From the NCBI GenBank assembly GCA_965153355.1, contig OZ231126.1, forward strand, positions 42,656,001 through 42,720,000: a stretch of DNA of 64,000 nucleotides. Reading direction: 5' to 3'. The notes below the pieces were generated by a model, which was given only the letters and a program-made list of their open reading frames with translations, did not search any database and was not told where the DNA came from. Below are positions 1 to 9,779 of this stretch, piece by piece (position 1 is the first letter of the stretch; each line of letters begins with the position of its first letter). This DNA comes from Flaccisagitta enflata. Taxonomy: Eukaryota; Chaetognatha; Sagittoidea; Aphragmophora. A program made the position numbers and the translations under genes.

Positions 1-654
1 GGACTACGTCGCTCTTCTCTCATCGTTCATCGCGTCGGTCCAGTGAAATTAACGGACACGGTCACCGTCAATCGTCGCGGACCCGTCAATCGAAGCCTTT
101 TGTTTGGGAGAGATAGAAAAAGTCTCCTTTTCCTCGTCACATCAAAGAGCCAAGGTCGGCTCTCTCTCTGTCCCCAGCTGGATTGAGAACAACGAAACAT
201 CGCGAATCTCGAGTGGGAAATTAAAACTTTTCCTCCATCGTCTTAGAACATAAAGTTGGGCCTACCGTCTGCCCTTCTTTAGTCGCTGCTTCTTCGCCTA
301 AAAGTAAGAGAGAATATCGCGATTTCAAGTAAAAGTTAATACGTCTTTTCGTCGTGTTTAAGTGAACACGTGGGCCATCGTGAGTTGATCTTGCATTGGC
401 CCAAAGTCAAACGGAAAAGTTGTATCTCCTCTTTCTCCGTGTGTCAATTCATCAAGTTTTTCTCTCTCTTAATCCATCCATTGTCCGTCGGTCCAAACAT
501 CGGAGTATGTCTTCGTAGTTTGGCCCGTCATCGTTAATCTCCCTCTTCACCGGTGGTAAAAGTAACTCACCACCGCCCGTCGCTTCTATTGTTGTTCATC
601 GATCAATGACTGTTGTTCTCCGACGATTGACTGTTATCTACCGCGGTCTGAGGA
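1..654 (+). other. Untranslated leader of the BEL/Pao element
   Basis: This stretch lies upstream of the first gag-like reading frame. It is rich in cg and tcg words and has the same base composition as the gag that follows, unlike the AT-rich DNA after 7900. I see no long open frame. I could not identify a primer-binding site, because no clear tRNA 3'-end complement stands out and the LTR boundary is not in view. It may include the 3' part of the 5' LTR, but no matching copy was found downstream. Confidence 0.45.
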
Positions 655-891
655 ATGACCCGTAGCACAAACAAGGAAACGCTTGATCGGTTCATTGCTC
701 TCTCTGAACAAATTGGGGAGAAAGAAGAGACCGACGACGACTACAGTAATCTCGCCGATCAGTTTAATTCTCTTCTCGCCGATTTACTACTTCATTTCGA
801 TACATTTTCGCCCGAACAAAGACAAAGGACGAAGGAATACAAAGTAAGGAGTAAGAGAATTATATGTGCGCTTCATCAAAGCTCACACTGA
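655..891 (+). CDS. Short gag-leader ORF with an acidic module, repeated in the next ORF
   Basis: A 78-codon ORF from ATG 655. Its core (LDRF ... DDDY ... FNSLL ... F-[ST]-P-x-QR) recurs in the start of the next reading frame, about residues 9-50 of the 866 frame. The two frames overlap in 848-891 and differ by one base of phase. The module is therefore duplicated in tandem, and the two copies are separated by a frame change. Explanations are a small indel in this copy, a programmed shift, or a splice: GTAAGG at 844-849 is a good donor-like word. I do not recognise the module outside this element. It may be an N-terminal extension of Gag. Confidence 0.5.
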   Translation: MTRSTNKETLDRFIALSEQIGEKEETDDDYSNLADQFNSLLADLLLHFDTFSPEQRQRTKEYKVRSKRIICALHQSSH

Positions 892-3800
892 CTTGGATCG
901 TTTCTTAAAAGGGACCGAATCTGCCGACGACGATTATACAGTAGCCGGCAATAATTTTAACTCTCTTCTTAAAGAAGCACTCGATAATCTTCCCTCATTT
1001 ACACCCGCCCAACGCCGTTTCATCGAAGATAGCAAAAGAAAGACTTTTCTTCCTAAACATCGTTTGGCCCGTTGTCGTGCACGTAGCCGGTCACAGTCCC
1101 GGTCACGTTCTCCCTCAGTCTCTCGACAACCGAGTCTCTCTTCGGAGGAAAGTTTTGCGTCGACATCTACGAATTCAACCGTCACAATGGGCGACGCCGC
1201 GAAAAAGAAAGCGGACGAAGAGGCGGCAAAGAAAGTCGCCGATGCTTCGCTGAATAAGAGTACCGGCTCTACTGCTTCAGCCGCCCGCCTCGCCGTCCTA
1301 AAATTAAAAATGTCCGAAGCCGCCGATGCCGCCGAAATGGAACAAGACCTGTTACGATCGGAACAGTTAAAATTAAAGCACTCCCTCCGAAGCCAGAAAC
1401 GCGCTCTTTTGCAAGAAGCAATCGAGGAATTGGATGATGCCGAATTAGCCGAGGGTCTCGCATCCCTCGATGTGGACGACGCAGCTGCTCTGCCGACTCC
1501 CGCGCCCGCTGCTGCAGCCGCAGCCGCGACACCGCCGTCCGCCGATATCTCTCAACTGGTGGGCAGCCAAAGATTAAAGAATACGACGCCGACTGCCGCT
1601 GAAAAGTTTAGCGGCGGCCCGGAGGCGTACTCGCGTTTTATCGTCAAGTTTCAAAGCCACGTCATGAATCTTCAAGGAGTCACTGACGCAGAACGATTCG
1701 TCGCCCTTCAAGACTGGACCGCCGGTGAAGCTCTCAAGATGGTCTCCACTTACATCTACAATCCAGATAAGTCCGAGTCATTGAAAGAAGCCTTAGATGA
1801 GTTGAAATTTTTCTATGGCAAGCGCCAAGGGAAGGCTGAGGGCAACTTGGCCAAGATTTTGGAGGGAAAGGAGGTCCAAACGAATTCAATTGAGGGAGTG
1901 AAGGAGTTAATCCAAGAGATTAAGGAGATGGCAGCTTTTGCCAAGGCGACAAAGGATGATTCATTTTTGGAGTTGAAAGCCACAGTGGTATCAATAGTTA
2001 AGAGGCGACTGAGCTACAAGCTCAAAGAGAAATTCTCAAAGGTCTGTGGGACAGCAGAGGATAAGGGAGAAAAGGTCAATGTAGATCTTCTCATCAAGTT
2101 TTTAAAGGACTGGTTCAAGGAAATCAGTAGAAGCTTTGGCATGGTGGAGTTAGTTGAAAGTAAGCCTGCCTCATCATCATCTCCCTCCTCTTCTCCTAGT
2201 TTCAAAGGTTTGCCAAAGACGGCCGCTCTGTCGAAACCATCACCATTCTCCAAGGCCAACATCGCCGCCATGGAGGCAAACGAGCTGGGTATTTCCCAGC
2301 GCCGCCCGCAGCAGCAGCAGCCTCGCTTTAACCCGTCGCCGCAGCAGCCGCACACATCTTCGTCGACGCCGCAGCAGCTGCGCACATCTTCGTCGACGCA
2401 GCAGCATCAGTGGGTTCCCAGCAGCATTCAGTGGTCACAACAGACTCAGCAGTTAAGTCCAGTTTGTTTGTACTGTTCAGATGCCCATCTTTTGGATGGA
2501 TGCCCAAAGTTTAGTGAATTGAGTGTTCCAGAAAGGAAGCATTTTCTATTCAAGCAGCGCCTCTGCCTGAAATGTTTCGGAAGAAACCATCAAATTGGAA
2601 AGTGTCGTGAGAAAGTGCAGTGTCTCTTGTGTAATCGACTTGGTCATAATACCCTCCTTCATGCTGCTCCTCTCACATCTCAGAGCCCTCAAGTCCCTTC
2701 CTCAAGCAGTGGAATGGTCAACGTGATGCCGGTCGGATCCAATGTGGACGTGCAGAATCGTCTCCTTCAGCTCTCTGGGACCCAAGTGGTGGATCCGACT
2801 CCAGCAGAGACAGGGGCCGCTCCCCTAGAAGGTCAGGTTAATGTTACAGCTGCTGTGTCAAATGTTGATTGTTTTAGACCAGTTCTTGCGGTCAAAGTTA
2901 ATCTCCCTGGTGGTAGGTCCACCTCAGTTTATGCCTTATATGATACGGGCTCGAATAAAACGCTCATTACCCAAGATTTCCAGTGCAAGTTCAACATCGC
3001 GACTCGACAGCAGTTTGTTACGCTGAATGGACTGGGCTCGTCCTCATCGGGTCAAAGGGATGTCGCAACATTCTCGCTCCAGTCGCTCGTGGATCCCAAG
3101 ACGGTTTGGGATGGCGTCGAAGCATACGTCGTCGAGTCTTTGCCCTTCAAGCCAGGTCATATTGCTCGTCAGCATCATGTTGACAAGTTTGATTACATGG
3201 AAGGCGCTAAGTTGATTGAGTTGGATTCTGATAACATTTCAATTCTTATCGGTACTGACCTAGCACCTGCCTTTGTCCATTACGAGGCGCGAATCCTTAA
3301 TCGATCCTCCCCAGTTGCGCTGAGATCGCCATTTGGTTGGTCGTTGATGGGCCCAATTGACCGCCCGTCAAAGTCTGCGTGGGCCGCTTACGTTTCTTTT
3401 GATGAAGGGAAGCAGCTGAATGATCAACTGGAGAAATATTTTCGCGCCGATTTCCCGGATGCGCCATCAGCCAAGGTTGGAAGATCGCGTCAAGATCAGC
3501 GTGCCGAGGACATGATGAAAACTTCATGCAAGTTTGTCGATGGGAGAATTCAAGTGGGACTCCTGTGGGACAAAGATCGTGAGACGACTGCAGCCCTTAT
3601 GCCATTCGCAGCGTCGGAGGCTACCGCTCGTGTCCGGACTATCAAGATGGTTCGTCGCCTTTCCAAGACTCCGCATCTCAAGAAGGTTGTGGAAGACTCG
3701 GTGGAGAAGCTCCTCGCTGAAGGTTGGGCTGAAGTTGTTGACATGAAAGCCCCAACATCTGACATTCTGTGGTATCTCCCGGGTGTCCTTAGTGAGCGCA

Positions 3801-4723
3801 AGGGCAAGCACAGGTTTTGTCTTGATGGTGCTGCTGAAAGTTTTGGAGTGAGTTTGAATTCCATGTTGTTAACTGGTGAGGGATCAAATGTTACGATCTT
3901 TAACGCTTTGTCGAACGCGCGAAGATATAACTACTTCGCATGTGGTGACATCAAGTCATGTTTTCATCAGATTCTCATCCCTCCAGAGGATCGAGATGCC
4001 CTTAGGTTCTTCAGGTGGCTGCCTGGTCAAGAAGACGTCCTCGAGTGCATCCGGATGTGCCGTAACATCTTCGGGTCCGCTTGCTCAACAGCCATCAATT
4101 CCTTCGCCATTCGCTACAATGCAGAAGTCAATGGCGCTGATTTCGCCAGGGAGGTCATCGAGGCGATTCTTCGAGCCTACGTCGACGATGTTCCGACATC
4201 TTCTCCCACAGAGGAAAGTAGCATTGAGCTGGTCCGTGGTCTTATTGATTTGTGCGCTCGTGGTGGTTTCCCATTGACAAAGTTTGTCGCTAACTCTCAA
4301 GCCATTTTAGATTCCATCCCCCCAGATCTCAAAGCCGAGGGATTCAAGGGACAAGGGCCGCTCCCTTCAACGTCGGTGCTCGGGGTCAAGTATGACCCAA
4401 TGGAGGATACTTTTCGCATCAAGTCCGCCGCGAAAAGTGGTGGGGGTCCATGGACTCGAAAACGCGTTCTCTCCGTGGTGATGGGTATCTTCGACCCTCT
4501 CGGCCAAGTCGCTCCGTACACGCTGTTGGGAAAGAAGATGAACCAGGAGTTGTGCGCCGCCAAGTTTGGCTGGGATCCGCCGCTGCCGCCTGAAGTTGAC
4601 GCCAGAGTGGAGAAGTGGTTCCAAGGTATGGAGCAGTTGCAGTCTTTGCCTATCGTTCGCTCATTTGGTCTAACCTATCATGGCCAACCAGTTATCTTTT
4701 CACATTTACTGACGCCTCGATAG
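866..4723 (+). CDS. gag-pol: BEL/Pao Gag-protease-reverse transcriptase polyprotein (C-terminus cut by frameshift)
   Basis: Numbering is from codon 866, which is GTG; the first good ATG is at 1187 (residue 108, A at -3 and G at +4) and is my preferred start. An SR-rich stretch (about 70-90) is followed by an alanine/lysine/glutamate-rich coiled-coil region (115-200), a DUF1759-like Gag core (about 245-430), and a Q/S/P linker. Two zinc knuckles follow: C567-x2-C-x4-H-x4-C580, then a CX2CX4HX4H variant. An additional CLYC pair starts at residue 534. The aspartic protease motif is D693-T694-G695. The reverse transcriptase has FCLDGAAESFGVSLNSMLL, GDIKSCFHQI and the catalytic YVDD at 1105-1108. 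The frame ends at 4723, just where RNase H begins in another frame (FTDAS at 4705). Known role: capsid formation, polyprotein cleavage and reverse transcription of the element's RNA. Confidence 0.88.
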   Translation: MRFIKAHTDLDRFLKGTESADDDYTVAGNNFNSLLKEALDNLPSFTPAQRRFIEDSKRKTFLPKHRLARCRARSRSQSRSRSPSVSRQPSLSSEESFASTSTNSTVTMGDAAKKKADEEAAKKVADASLNKSTGSTASAARLAVLKLKMSEAADAAEMEQDLLRSEQLKLKHSLRSQKRALLQEAIEELDDAELAEGLASLDVDDAAALPTPAPAAAAAAATPPSADISQLVGSQRLKNTTPTAAEKFSGGPEAYSRFIVKFQSHVMNLQGVTDAERFVALQDWTAGEALKMVSTYIYNPDKSESLKEALDELKFFYGKRQGKAEGNLAKILEGKEVQTNSIEGVKELIQEIKEMAAFAKATKDDSFLELKATVVSIVKRRLSYKLKEKFSKVCGTAEDKGEKVNVDLLIKFLKDWFKEISRSFGMVELVESKPASSSSPSSSPSFKGLPKTAALSKPSPFSKANIAAMEANELGISQRRPQQQQPRFNPSPQQPHTSSSTPQQLRTSSSTQQHQWVPSSIQWSQQTQQLSPVCLYCSDAHLLDGCPKFSELSVPERKHFLFKQRLCLKCFGRNHQIGKCREKVQCLLCNRLGHNTLLHAAPLTSQSPQVPSSSSGMVNVMPVGSNVDVQNRLLQLSGTQVVDPTPAETGAAPLEGQVNVTAAVSNVDCFRPVLAVKVNLPGGRSTSVYALYDTGSNKTLITQDFQCKFNIATRQQFVTLNGLGSSSSGQRDVATFSLQSLVDPKTVWDGVEAYVVESLPFKPGHIARQHHVDKFDYMEGAKLIELDSDNISILIGTDLAPAFVHYEARILNRSSPVALRSPFGWSLMGPIDRPSKSAWAAYVSFDEGKQLNDQLEKYFRADFPDAPSAKVGRSRQDQRAEDMMKTSCKFVDGRIQVGLLWDKDRETTAALMPFAASEATARVRTIKMVRRLSKTPHLKKVVEDSVEKLLAEGWAEVVDMKAPTSDILWYLPGVLSERKGKHRFCLDGAAESFGVSLNSMLLTGEGSNVTIFNALSNARRYNYFACGDIKSCFHQILIPPEDRDALRFFRWLPGQEDVLECIRMCRNIFGSACSTAINSFAIRYNAEVNGADFAREVIEAILRAYVDDVPTSSPTEESSIELVRGLIDLCARGGFPLTKFVANSQAILDSIPPDLKAEGFKGQGPLPSTSVLGVKYDPMEDTFRIKSAAKSGGGPWTRKRVLSVVMGIFDPLGQVAPYTLLGKKMNQELCAAKFGWDPPLPPEVDARVEKWFQGMEQLQSLPIVRSFGLTYHGQPVIFSHLLTPR

Positions 4724-5300
4724 TCGGCTCTGGCGCCGTTTCTTTCTTCTTCAGATATTATTGAGGCCAGGCCAAGTTGTTGCCAGCCAAGTCATTAGTC
4801 CGCCAACTAAGGAGACCAACAGCTGATGTCAATCCGGATCAATTCCTAGGTTGGAGTTGCAGGCCGCCGTCACTGGAGTGGAATTGTCGACGCAGATCAA
4901 GGAAGACATCGATGTCCAGATCTCCTGAGAATACTTCTTCACGGATTCCACGACAGTCTACTTCTGGATCCAGGGCAAGGATGGTAAGCATCCCGTATTT
5001 GTTGCCAACCGTCTTAACAAGATTCATCTTACCCATCCAGATGCCCCGCCGAAGCAGTGGCGATGGGTACCGACAGGACTCAACCCTGCCGACGTCGTTT
5101 CCCGAGGTGCCATGCCCGACGACACTGAAGCCTGGAAGCTGTTCCACGAAGGTCTGCGCTTCATCGCCTGTCCTGAAGATGGGTGGCCTTTGCTTCCTGT
5201 CCCCGATGAAGTCATGGTGGGGGCATCCAACGTCGCTGATCCGCTAGTTCAGGAAAGTAACCCTGTTGTCATTGGTTGCTTGCAGGCCTGTATATTGTTC
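4705..5300 (+). pseudogene. Broken RNase H and connection region of BEL/Pao pol
   Basis: FTDAS followed by GSGAV, the usual start of the RNase H fold in this family, is read from 4705 in frame 1, one phase away from the RT frame. That frame closes at 4762-4764. Family-like sequence resumes in frame 3 from 4851 (LELQAAV, then FFTDST, and a PADVVSRG-type motif near 5085-5110). It is interrupted by TGA at 4926-4928 and runs to about 5290. At least one frame change at about 4700, another between 4762 and 4851, and one nonsense codon are therefore needed to explain it. RNase H would remove the RNA strand during reverse transcription; this copy cannot make it as one protein. Confidence 0.75.
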
Positions 5301-5317
5301 CGTATTCCTTTCTCTGT

Positions 5318-5600
5318 GGGGGGGGGAAAATAATCAAAGGGTTTGAAGAAAGGGAAGGAAAAGAAAGGAGGAAAAAAGAGAAAAAAAGAAAAATTGGGGA
5401 AAATATAATTTTTGCCAATAAAAAATCACAAAACATAATAAGTAATATAAAATTTAACACTATTTAAACCTTAAACACCCAGTTTTAGAGGTTTATGGGG
5501 AAGAAAAACATTGAGTGGTAATGCCACGCAATGTGTCACGGGGAAGAAAATCAAAGGCAGGGGGGGGGAAACTAATCAAAGGTTATGGAATTATATACAC
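5318..5600 (+). repeat. AT/purine-rich insertion inside pol, flanked by a short direct repeat
   Basis: A G-run followed by GAAAATAATCAAAGG near 5320-5340 is repeated as a G-run plus GAAACTAATCAAAGG near 5560-5582. Between them lies an A/G-rich block and an AT-rich block that code for nothing family-like, in contrast to the GC-rich pol on both sides. The layout suggests an insertion that duplicated about 20-25 bases of target, or an unequal tandem duplication. Conserved pol sequence resumes at about 5610. Confidence 0.6.
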
Positions 5601-6400
5601 CCCTGGTTGCTTGGAAAGTTTGCTACGTCGCAAAAGTAACTTCACATCTATCATGCGCATTGTCAGTTATGTCCTTCGCTACGTGGGCCGCTCCCGCAAG
5701 AAAGCTGACAAGTTTAATACTGCAATTTCGTCTCTCCCCAGTGCCTCAGAGATGCAAGATGCCAAGGATCTCCTCATTCGAGACTGCCAACGTCGACATT
5801 TCCAAGCGGAAATCACGGTCTATACCGAAAGGACTGTGAAGCCGAGGAAGATCAAGCGAGTTCTCAACAGGTCAGCTTCGTCGTTGCGCCAATTGAACCC
5901 ATTTGTCGATGGCAAGGGATTTCTCCGAGTTGGCGGAAGGTTGGGTCTCTGCCAAGAGGCATTTGAAGTGTCTCATCCATTGATTCTGCCTTATGATGAT
6001 CCTCTTGTTAACCATCTCATCAAATTCATTCATGAGGAATTTGGTCACGCTGGCATCGAGTATGTTCTCTCCGAGTTACGCCGTCAGTTCTGGATCATCA
6101 AGGGTCGCCAAGCCGTCAAAAAGGTTCTGTGGCGATGCCTCACGTGTCGCCGTCGCCATCGTCATCCGGAGCAACAACAGATGGCGCCTCTCCCATCTTA
6201 TCGCATCGAAGTTGCGCCGCCCTTCACAGACACCGGAGTGGATCTCTTCGGCCCCATCTCAGTTAAGTCTGGCCATTATGGGAAGAAGGTGTGGGTGGTG
6301 TTGTTCTGCTGCATGCGTGTCAGAGCAGTCTTTCTTGAAGTAGAAGGATTTAAGCCAGACGCTCACCGAACCCACAGCGCTTTCACCTTCACCACAAGCG
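5515..6400 (+). pseudogene. BEL/Pao integrase, N-terminal half (zinc domain and first catalytic Asp)
   Basis: The open frame runs 5515-6585, but family-like sequence covers about 5611-6360. Counting from 5515, the zinc-binding H2C2 domain is H173-x4-H178-x29-C208-x2-C211, and the first catalytic aspartate of the DDE core is D243 in the motif TGVDLFGP. After about 6365 the frame loses similarity, and the motif with the second catalytic aspartate is read one phase away. The initiator is not meaningful here because the domain belongs to a polyprotein. Role in the intact element: joining of cDNA to host DNA. Confidence 0.78.
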
Positions 6401-6410
6401 TCTCCACAGC

Positions 6411-7178
6411 GATCAGGGGACCAATCTCGTCGGCGCCAACAATTTGCTACAGTCAATGCTCGCCGAGTGGAAGAACGTCCCGGAGTCCGCTGTGTATCCT
6501 CGGCCAGTGGGCATCGAGTGGATCTTCATCCCGCCTCATGCGCCGCATCAAGGTGGAAGTTGGGAACGTCTCGTCGGAGTGGTGAAAAAGACCATTGGGG
6601 GTATGTCCTCCTCGGGTCTCTCCTCCGGTGACATCCAGTACAAACGCTTCCGCACCATTGTCCAAGTCGCCGCAGGGATCATCAACCGCCGCCCGTTGAC
6701 GCGATTCTCCTCTGATCCTCAAGATCTTCGGCCGCTGACGCCAGCGCATTTCCTCAATCCGGCAATGTCTCATCTGGTCCTTTTGTCTGATGCTCTCCCA
6801 TCAGTGCCGCTCACTGGAACGGAGCTGCGTCGATCGAAGGACGTCCTTCGTCCAATCCTCGATTCGTTCTGGAAGCAGTGGACCACTGAGTACGTTGCAA
6901 GTCTTCAGAAGAGGTCCAAGTGGATCTGTCGCCAACGCAACATAGCCAAAGGTGATCTCGTCCTCCATGTCGAAGAATCATTGCCCAGGGAACGCTGGCC
7001 CTTGGCCATCGTGACGGGCATCGTCCCCAGTGAAGATGGACTCGTTCGTCGTGTCCACATCCGAATCTCATCCGGTCAATCCCTCGAACGTGACGTTAGG
7101 AAGATTATCCTCCTTGAACGCGAAGGGGAAGATGAGAAGGTGGAGGAGGTGGTCATCGATGGTGGGGGAGATGAATGA
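6411..7178 (+). pseudogene. BEL/Pao integrase, C-terminal half, and terminal domain
   Basis: Read in frame 3. SDQGTN places the second catalytic Asp at 6411-6413, and GGSWERLV places the Glu at 6564-6566, so the spacing is D-x50-E. Then follow LTPAHFL and a C-terminal region with RWPLAIV and RRVHIR motifs, typical of the DUF5641-like domain after BEL/Pao integrases. It ends at TGA 7176-7178. All three catalytic residues of the integrase survive but sit in two frames, so one indel near 6370-6400 has disabled an otherwise well-kept domain. Confidence 0.8.
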
Positions 7179-7880
7179 CTCTATTTCATCGTTCTCATGT
7201 TGCGCCTAACGTTACCATTGATTATGTTTGTTGCCTATTGCAGTTAGTTTTTCATTTTGTAGCTATCTCATTCATGGGTTTTGGATGGGTTGTGGGTAGT
7301 TTAGTGTTGGTTAGAAATCTGCCTCTTGTTTGATTTCTAGATGGGGGTGTGTGATATTCGATGCTCTTTTTGCTACCCGCCATCTTTAGCCTATCATTGG
7401 CATCGTGGTATTTACTCGTGAATGTTCAGTTCTCGCTCACTCGTCGTTCATTGGCTGACGTCATCATGTTAGTATTCATCCGCGCACGCTTTATCGTTAT
7501 TGCCATATTTGGACATTGCGTCACCCGTTTTGAACCGCTTCACTGTCGCTCTAGAATTGTCAATCCGCGTGGGTGAGGGTTGAGTTTGGGGACTATTTTC
7601 TGTATAGCTCTTAAATACCAGAGCGCGTGGTCGTTTGTCAGTAGCAGTTCGTGGTGCAAGTTTAACCATCCGACTAATAGTAAGTTGAAGTTGATATTGA
7701 ATTATGTGCATTAAATTGTTGTATTTCTTTACGCCCTTTAGCCAAAGCCTAATGGTTTCACCCCCTTTTTGCCCCTCTCTTCAGTTTGACGTGTCGATGC
7801 GATGAAATAAATGTTTTGCGTTCAACCAATATGCTTTTCAATAGACGGAAAGGAGGTTACCTAATTTTCAAGCTAGAAAT
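7176..7880 (+). other. 3' untranslated region and probable 3' LTR of the BEL/Pao element
   Basis: The pol stop is preceded by a purine-rich run (about 7120-7172) that could serve as the polypurine tract. After it come TG-initial words that could open an LTR (7176 or 7199), a TATA-like stretch around 7600-7618, and a polyadenylation signal AATAAA at about 7806. This arrangement is what a 3' LTR (U3 with promoter, R, U5) looks like. Without the 5' copy in the window the exact ends cannot be fixed. Confidence 0.45.
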
Positions 7881-7896
7881 ATAACATAGTGTCTTC

Positions 7897-7899
<3 letters not shown>

Positions 7900-7960
<61 letters not shown>

Positions 7961-7978
7961 TTCTCTCTGTCTCTCTCT

Positions 7979-8026
<48 letters not shown>

Positions 8027-8093
8027 TTCTCTTTGTTTCTGTTTTTCTCTTTCTCTCTCTCTCTTTCTCTCTCTTTTTTTTTTTTTTTTTTAA
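7900..8093. repeat. (CT)n microsatellite ending in a T-run
   Basis: CT dinucleotides run from 7900, with GT and TT interruptions after 7951, and end in about 18 T at 8074-8091. Long ORFs over this tract are low-complexity artefacts. Confidence 0.97.
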
Positions 8094-8600
8094 ATTTTTA
8101 TTCTTTTTATCCTCTTTTTCACCCTATGAAACTCTAGCTATTCACTCTGTTTAATAGTTGTGCATTCTTTTTCTTCCTCCTCCTCTTCTTTATCTTTCAC
8201 TTACTCAAACTTTTCCTTATTCTCCCATATTTTTTACTCACCAAAACTATTATTATCTTTTTTCTTCTTCCTCCTCCTCTTTCTTTTTAAATTTTTCATC
8301 TTCTTCTGCTTTATCTTTCAGTCACTCAAACTCACACAATTTCCTCTTTCTCTTCCTTTTTTTTATCTTTTACTCACATTTACTTTCACTTAATCCTTAT
8401 CTTCTTTTTTTTCTTGCTTATTTATTTAATTGATTTTTTTTCATTTTTGACTCTCCCTTGATTTTCTTCTTTACTGTTTCTGTTAATATTGCATTGTATT
8501 GTGTAGTGAAAATTACAAAATTTGTTATATATATTCGGAAAATCAAATGTACAAGAATACTTTAATCCTATTACCTTATATAATTGCTCAAGCCTGATAA
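8094..8600. repeat. Pyrimidine-rich low-complexity DNA
   Basis: A strongly C/T-biased strand with TTC, TCC and TTT words but no fixed period, fading after about 8470 into AT-rich sequence. Nothing gene-like was seen. Confidence 0.8.
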
Positions 8601-8604
8601 TCTG

Positions 8605-8825
8605 TAGAAGTGGAAGCGGAAGCTTTCAGCGCTTCCGCTTCCGCTTCCACTGTATCTGCTTCCGCTTCCGCTTTCATTTGATTTTTAATTTCTGCTTTCA
8701 ATTCCACTTCCACCATAATTCAAAAAATTGCTTCCACTTACGCTTTCACTAAGATTTCTAAAACCGCTTCCGCTTCCGCTTCCAGTGAGAAAGTGCCGCC
8801 TCCACCCGCTTCCGCTTCCACATCA
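8605..8825. repeat. GCTTCC hexanucleotide repeat with a perfect inverted repeat
   Basis: GCTTCC/GGAAGC words recur through this region. GTGGAAGCGGAAGC at 8610-8623 is the exact reverse complement of GCTTCCGCTTCCAC at 8637-8650, giving a 14-base-pair stem with a 13-base loop. Related words reappear near 43330-43440, 43712-43750 and 62839-62945. Confidence 0.85.
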
Positions 8826-8921
8826 CTCTATTTTTTGAGGTTTTCAGTTTGTACATTTTGAGATAGAATTCTCTAGATGACAAGCTCAAACCAATTAAGA
8901 ACGCTTGACTGAGGGTTAATA

Positions 8922-9245
8922 GTCGCAGTGTTAAGTAATGGTCAGCGGTACCCGTGCCCCTTGCCTGAAGTAAGTTACGATGGTAGTTGAGGGAGGTAGT
9001 ATGTTAAATGCCCCAAGGGCCGAAGACTTATGCTTACACATGGGGAATTTTCTCCTCTTCCTCCTCCCCTTCTTCCCTCCCTCCGCACTTCCTCCGCACT
9101 CCCTCCCCAAACCTCCAGGCCCATATCTCAGCCCGAGGCCCATATCTCAGCCTCAGGCCCTCATTCAGTTTGAGGCCCAAATCTCTTGTCGTAACCTGGG
9201 GCCCCAAGGATTTAAATGGGGTTGGGGATTTGGGGCCTCGAGGTT
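8922..9245. repeat. Foldback family A, partial copy (left arm)
   Basis: It carries the family landmarks GTCAGCGGTACCCGTGCCC, TATGCTT-ACACATGGGGAATTTT and repeated AGGCCCAAATC/CAGCC units. The opposite arm is missing. Full copies are at 25832-26332, 33553-34008 and 47938-48431. Confidence 0.75.
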
Positions 9246-9269
9246 GTGGATTTGTACTTTTTTTTTTGA

Positions 9270-9770
9270 GTAAGGATAAAGTTTGGCAAGGACATGAGGC
9301 TGAAATCTTGCCAAAATTAAGGATGGTTTACACTATCTCCATAGCCGCCCCAAATCGACGCTGATTCTCACCAATCTTACCATGGTTGAGGCTTGGTGAG
9401 CAAACATCCCATGCAAAATTTCAGGCCTCTGGAACAGCAGGAACCTTTGTCAGGGTGACCATGAAGTTTCCATAGAAACCTATGGCAGAGAAAAAATTTG
9501 CATAATAGAAATATTGATTCCAATGCTAATTCAATACAACTTCAACCCCACCCTGACAAGGTTCTTGCTATCTCAGAGGCCCAAAATTTGCATGGAATAT
9601 TTTTTTACCTCTTCCCCAACTGTGGTAAGGATTTCAGGAGAGCTATAGTCAAAGCTTCAAGGCCTACGGGACGATACATTTGCCAGCTTCCAGCCCTCAG
9701 ATTTATAAAAACAAGGCTAACACCTATAAGTCGCATGCGAGACTTAAATATGTAATTACTTTATTAGTTT
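9270..9770. repeat. Foldback repeat with inverted arms
   Basis: About 9411-9467 (ATGCAAAATTT, CAGGCCTCTG, TTTGTCAGGGTG) is inverted at about 9540-9596 (CACCCTGACAAGG, CAGAGGCC, AAATTTGCAT). The unit is not coding. The ORF across 9498-9755 is a by-product. Confidence 0.7.
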
Positions 9771-9779
9771 TTATTATAT

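Larger units (their letters stand above)
1..7880 (+). mobile_element. BEL/Pao LTR retrotransposon, defective, 5' LTR outside window
   Basis: The order gag, zinc knuckles, aspartic protease, reverse transcriptase, RNase H, integrase is that of Metaviridae and Belpaoviridae. The YVDD active site, the H2C2-integrase layout and the C-terminal domain after integrase fit BEL/Pao. Gag-protease-RT is one open frame, but RNase H and integrase are split between frames, so this copy cannot make a complete polyprotein unless sequence errors are responsible. No segment of the first 654 bases matches the region after the last domain, so the 5' LTR is probably to the left of the window. The 3' edge is uncertain and is placed before the (CT)n tract at 7900. 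Confidence 0.85.

Noticed and set aside
1-120. 5' LTR or primer-binding site
   Set aside because: No match to the 3' region and no clear tRNA complement; called only as leader.
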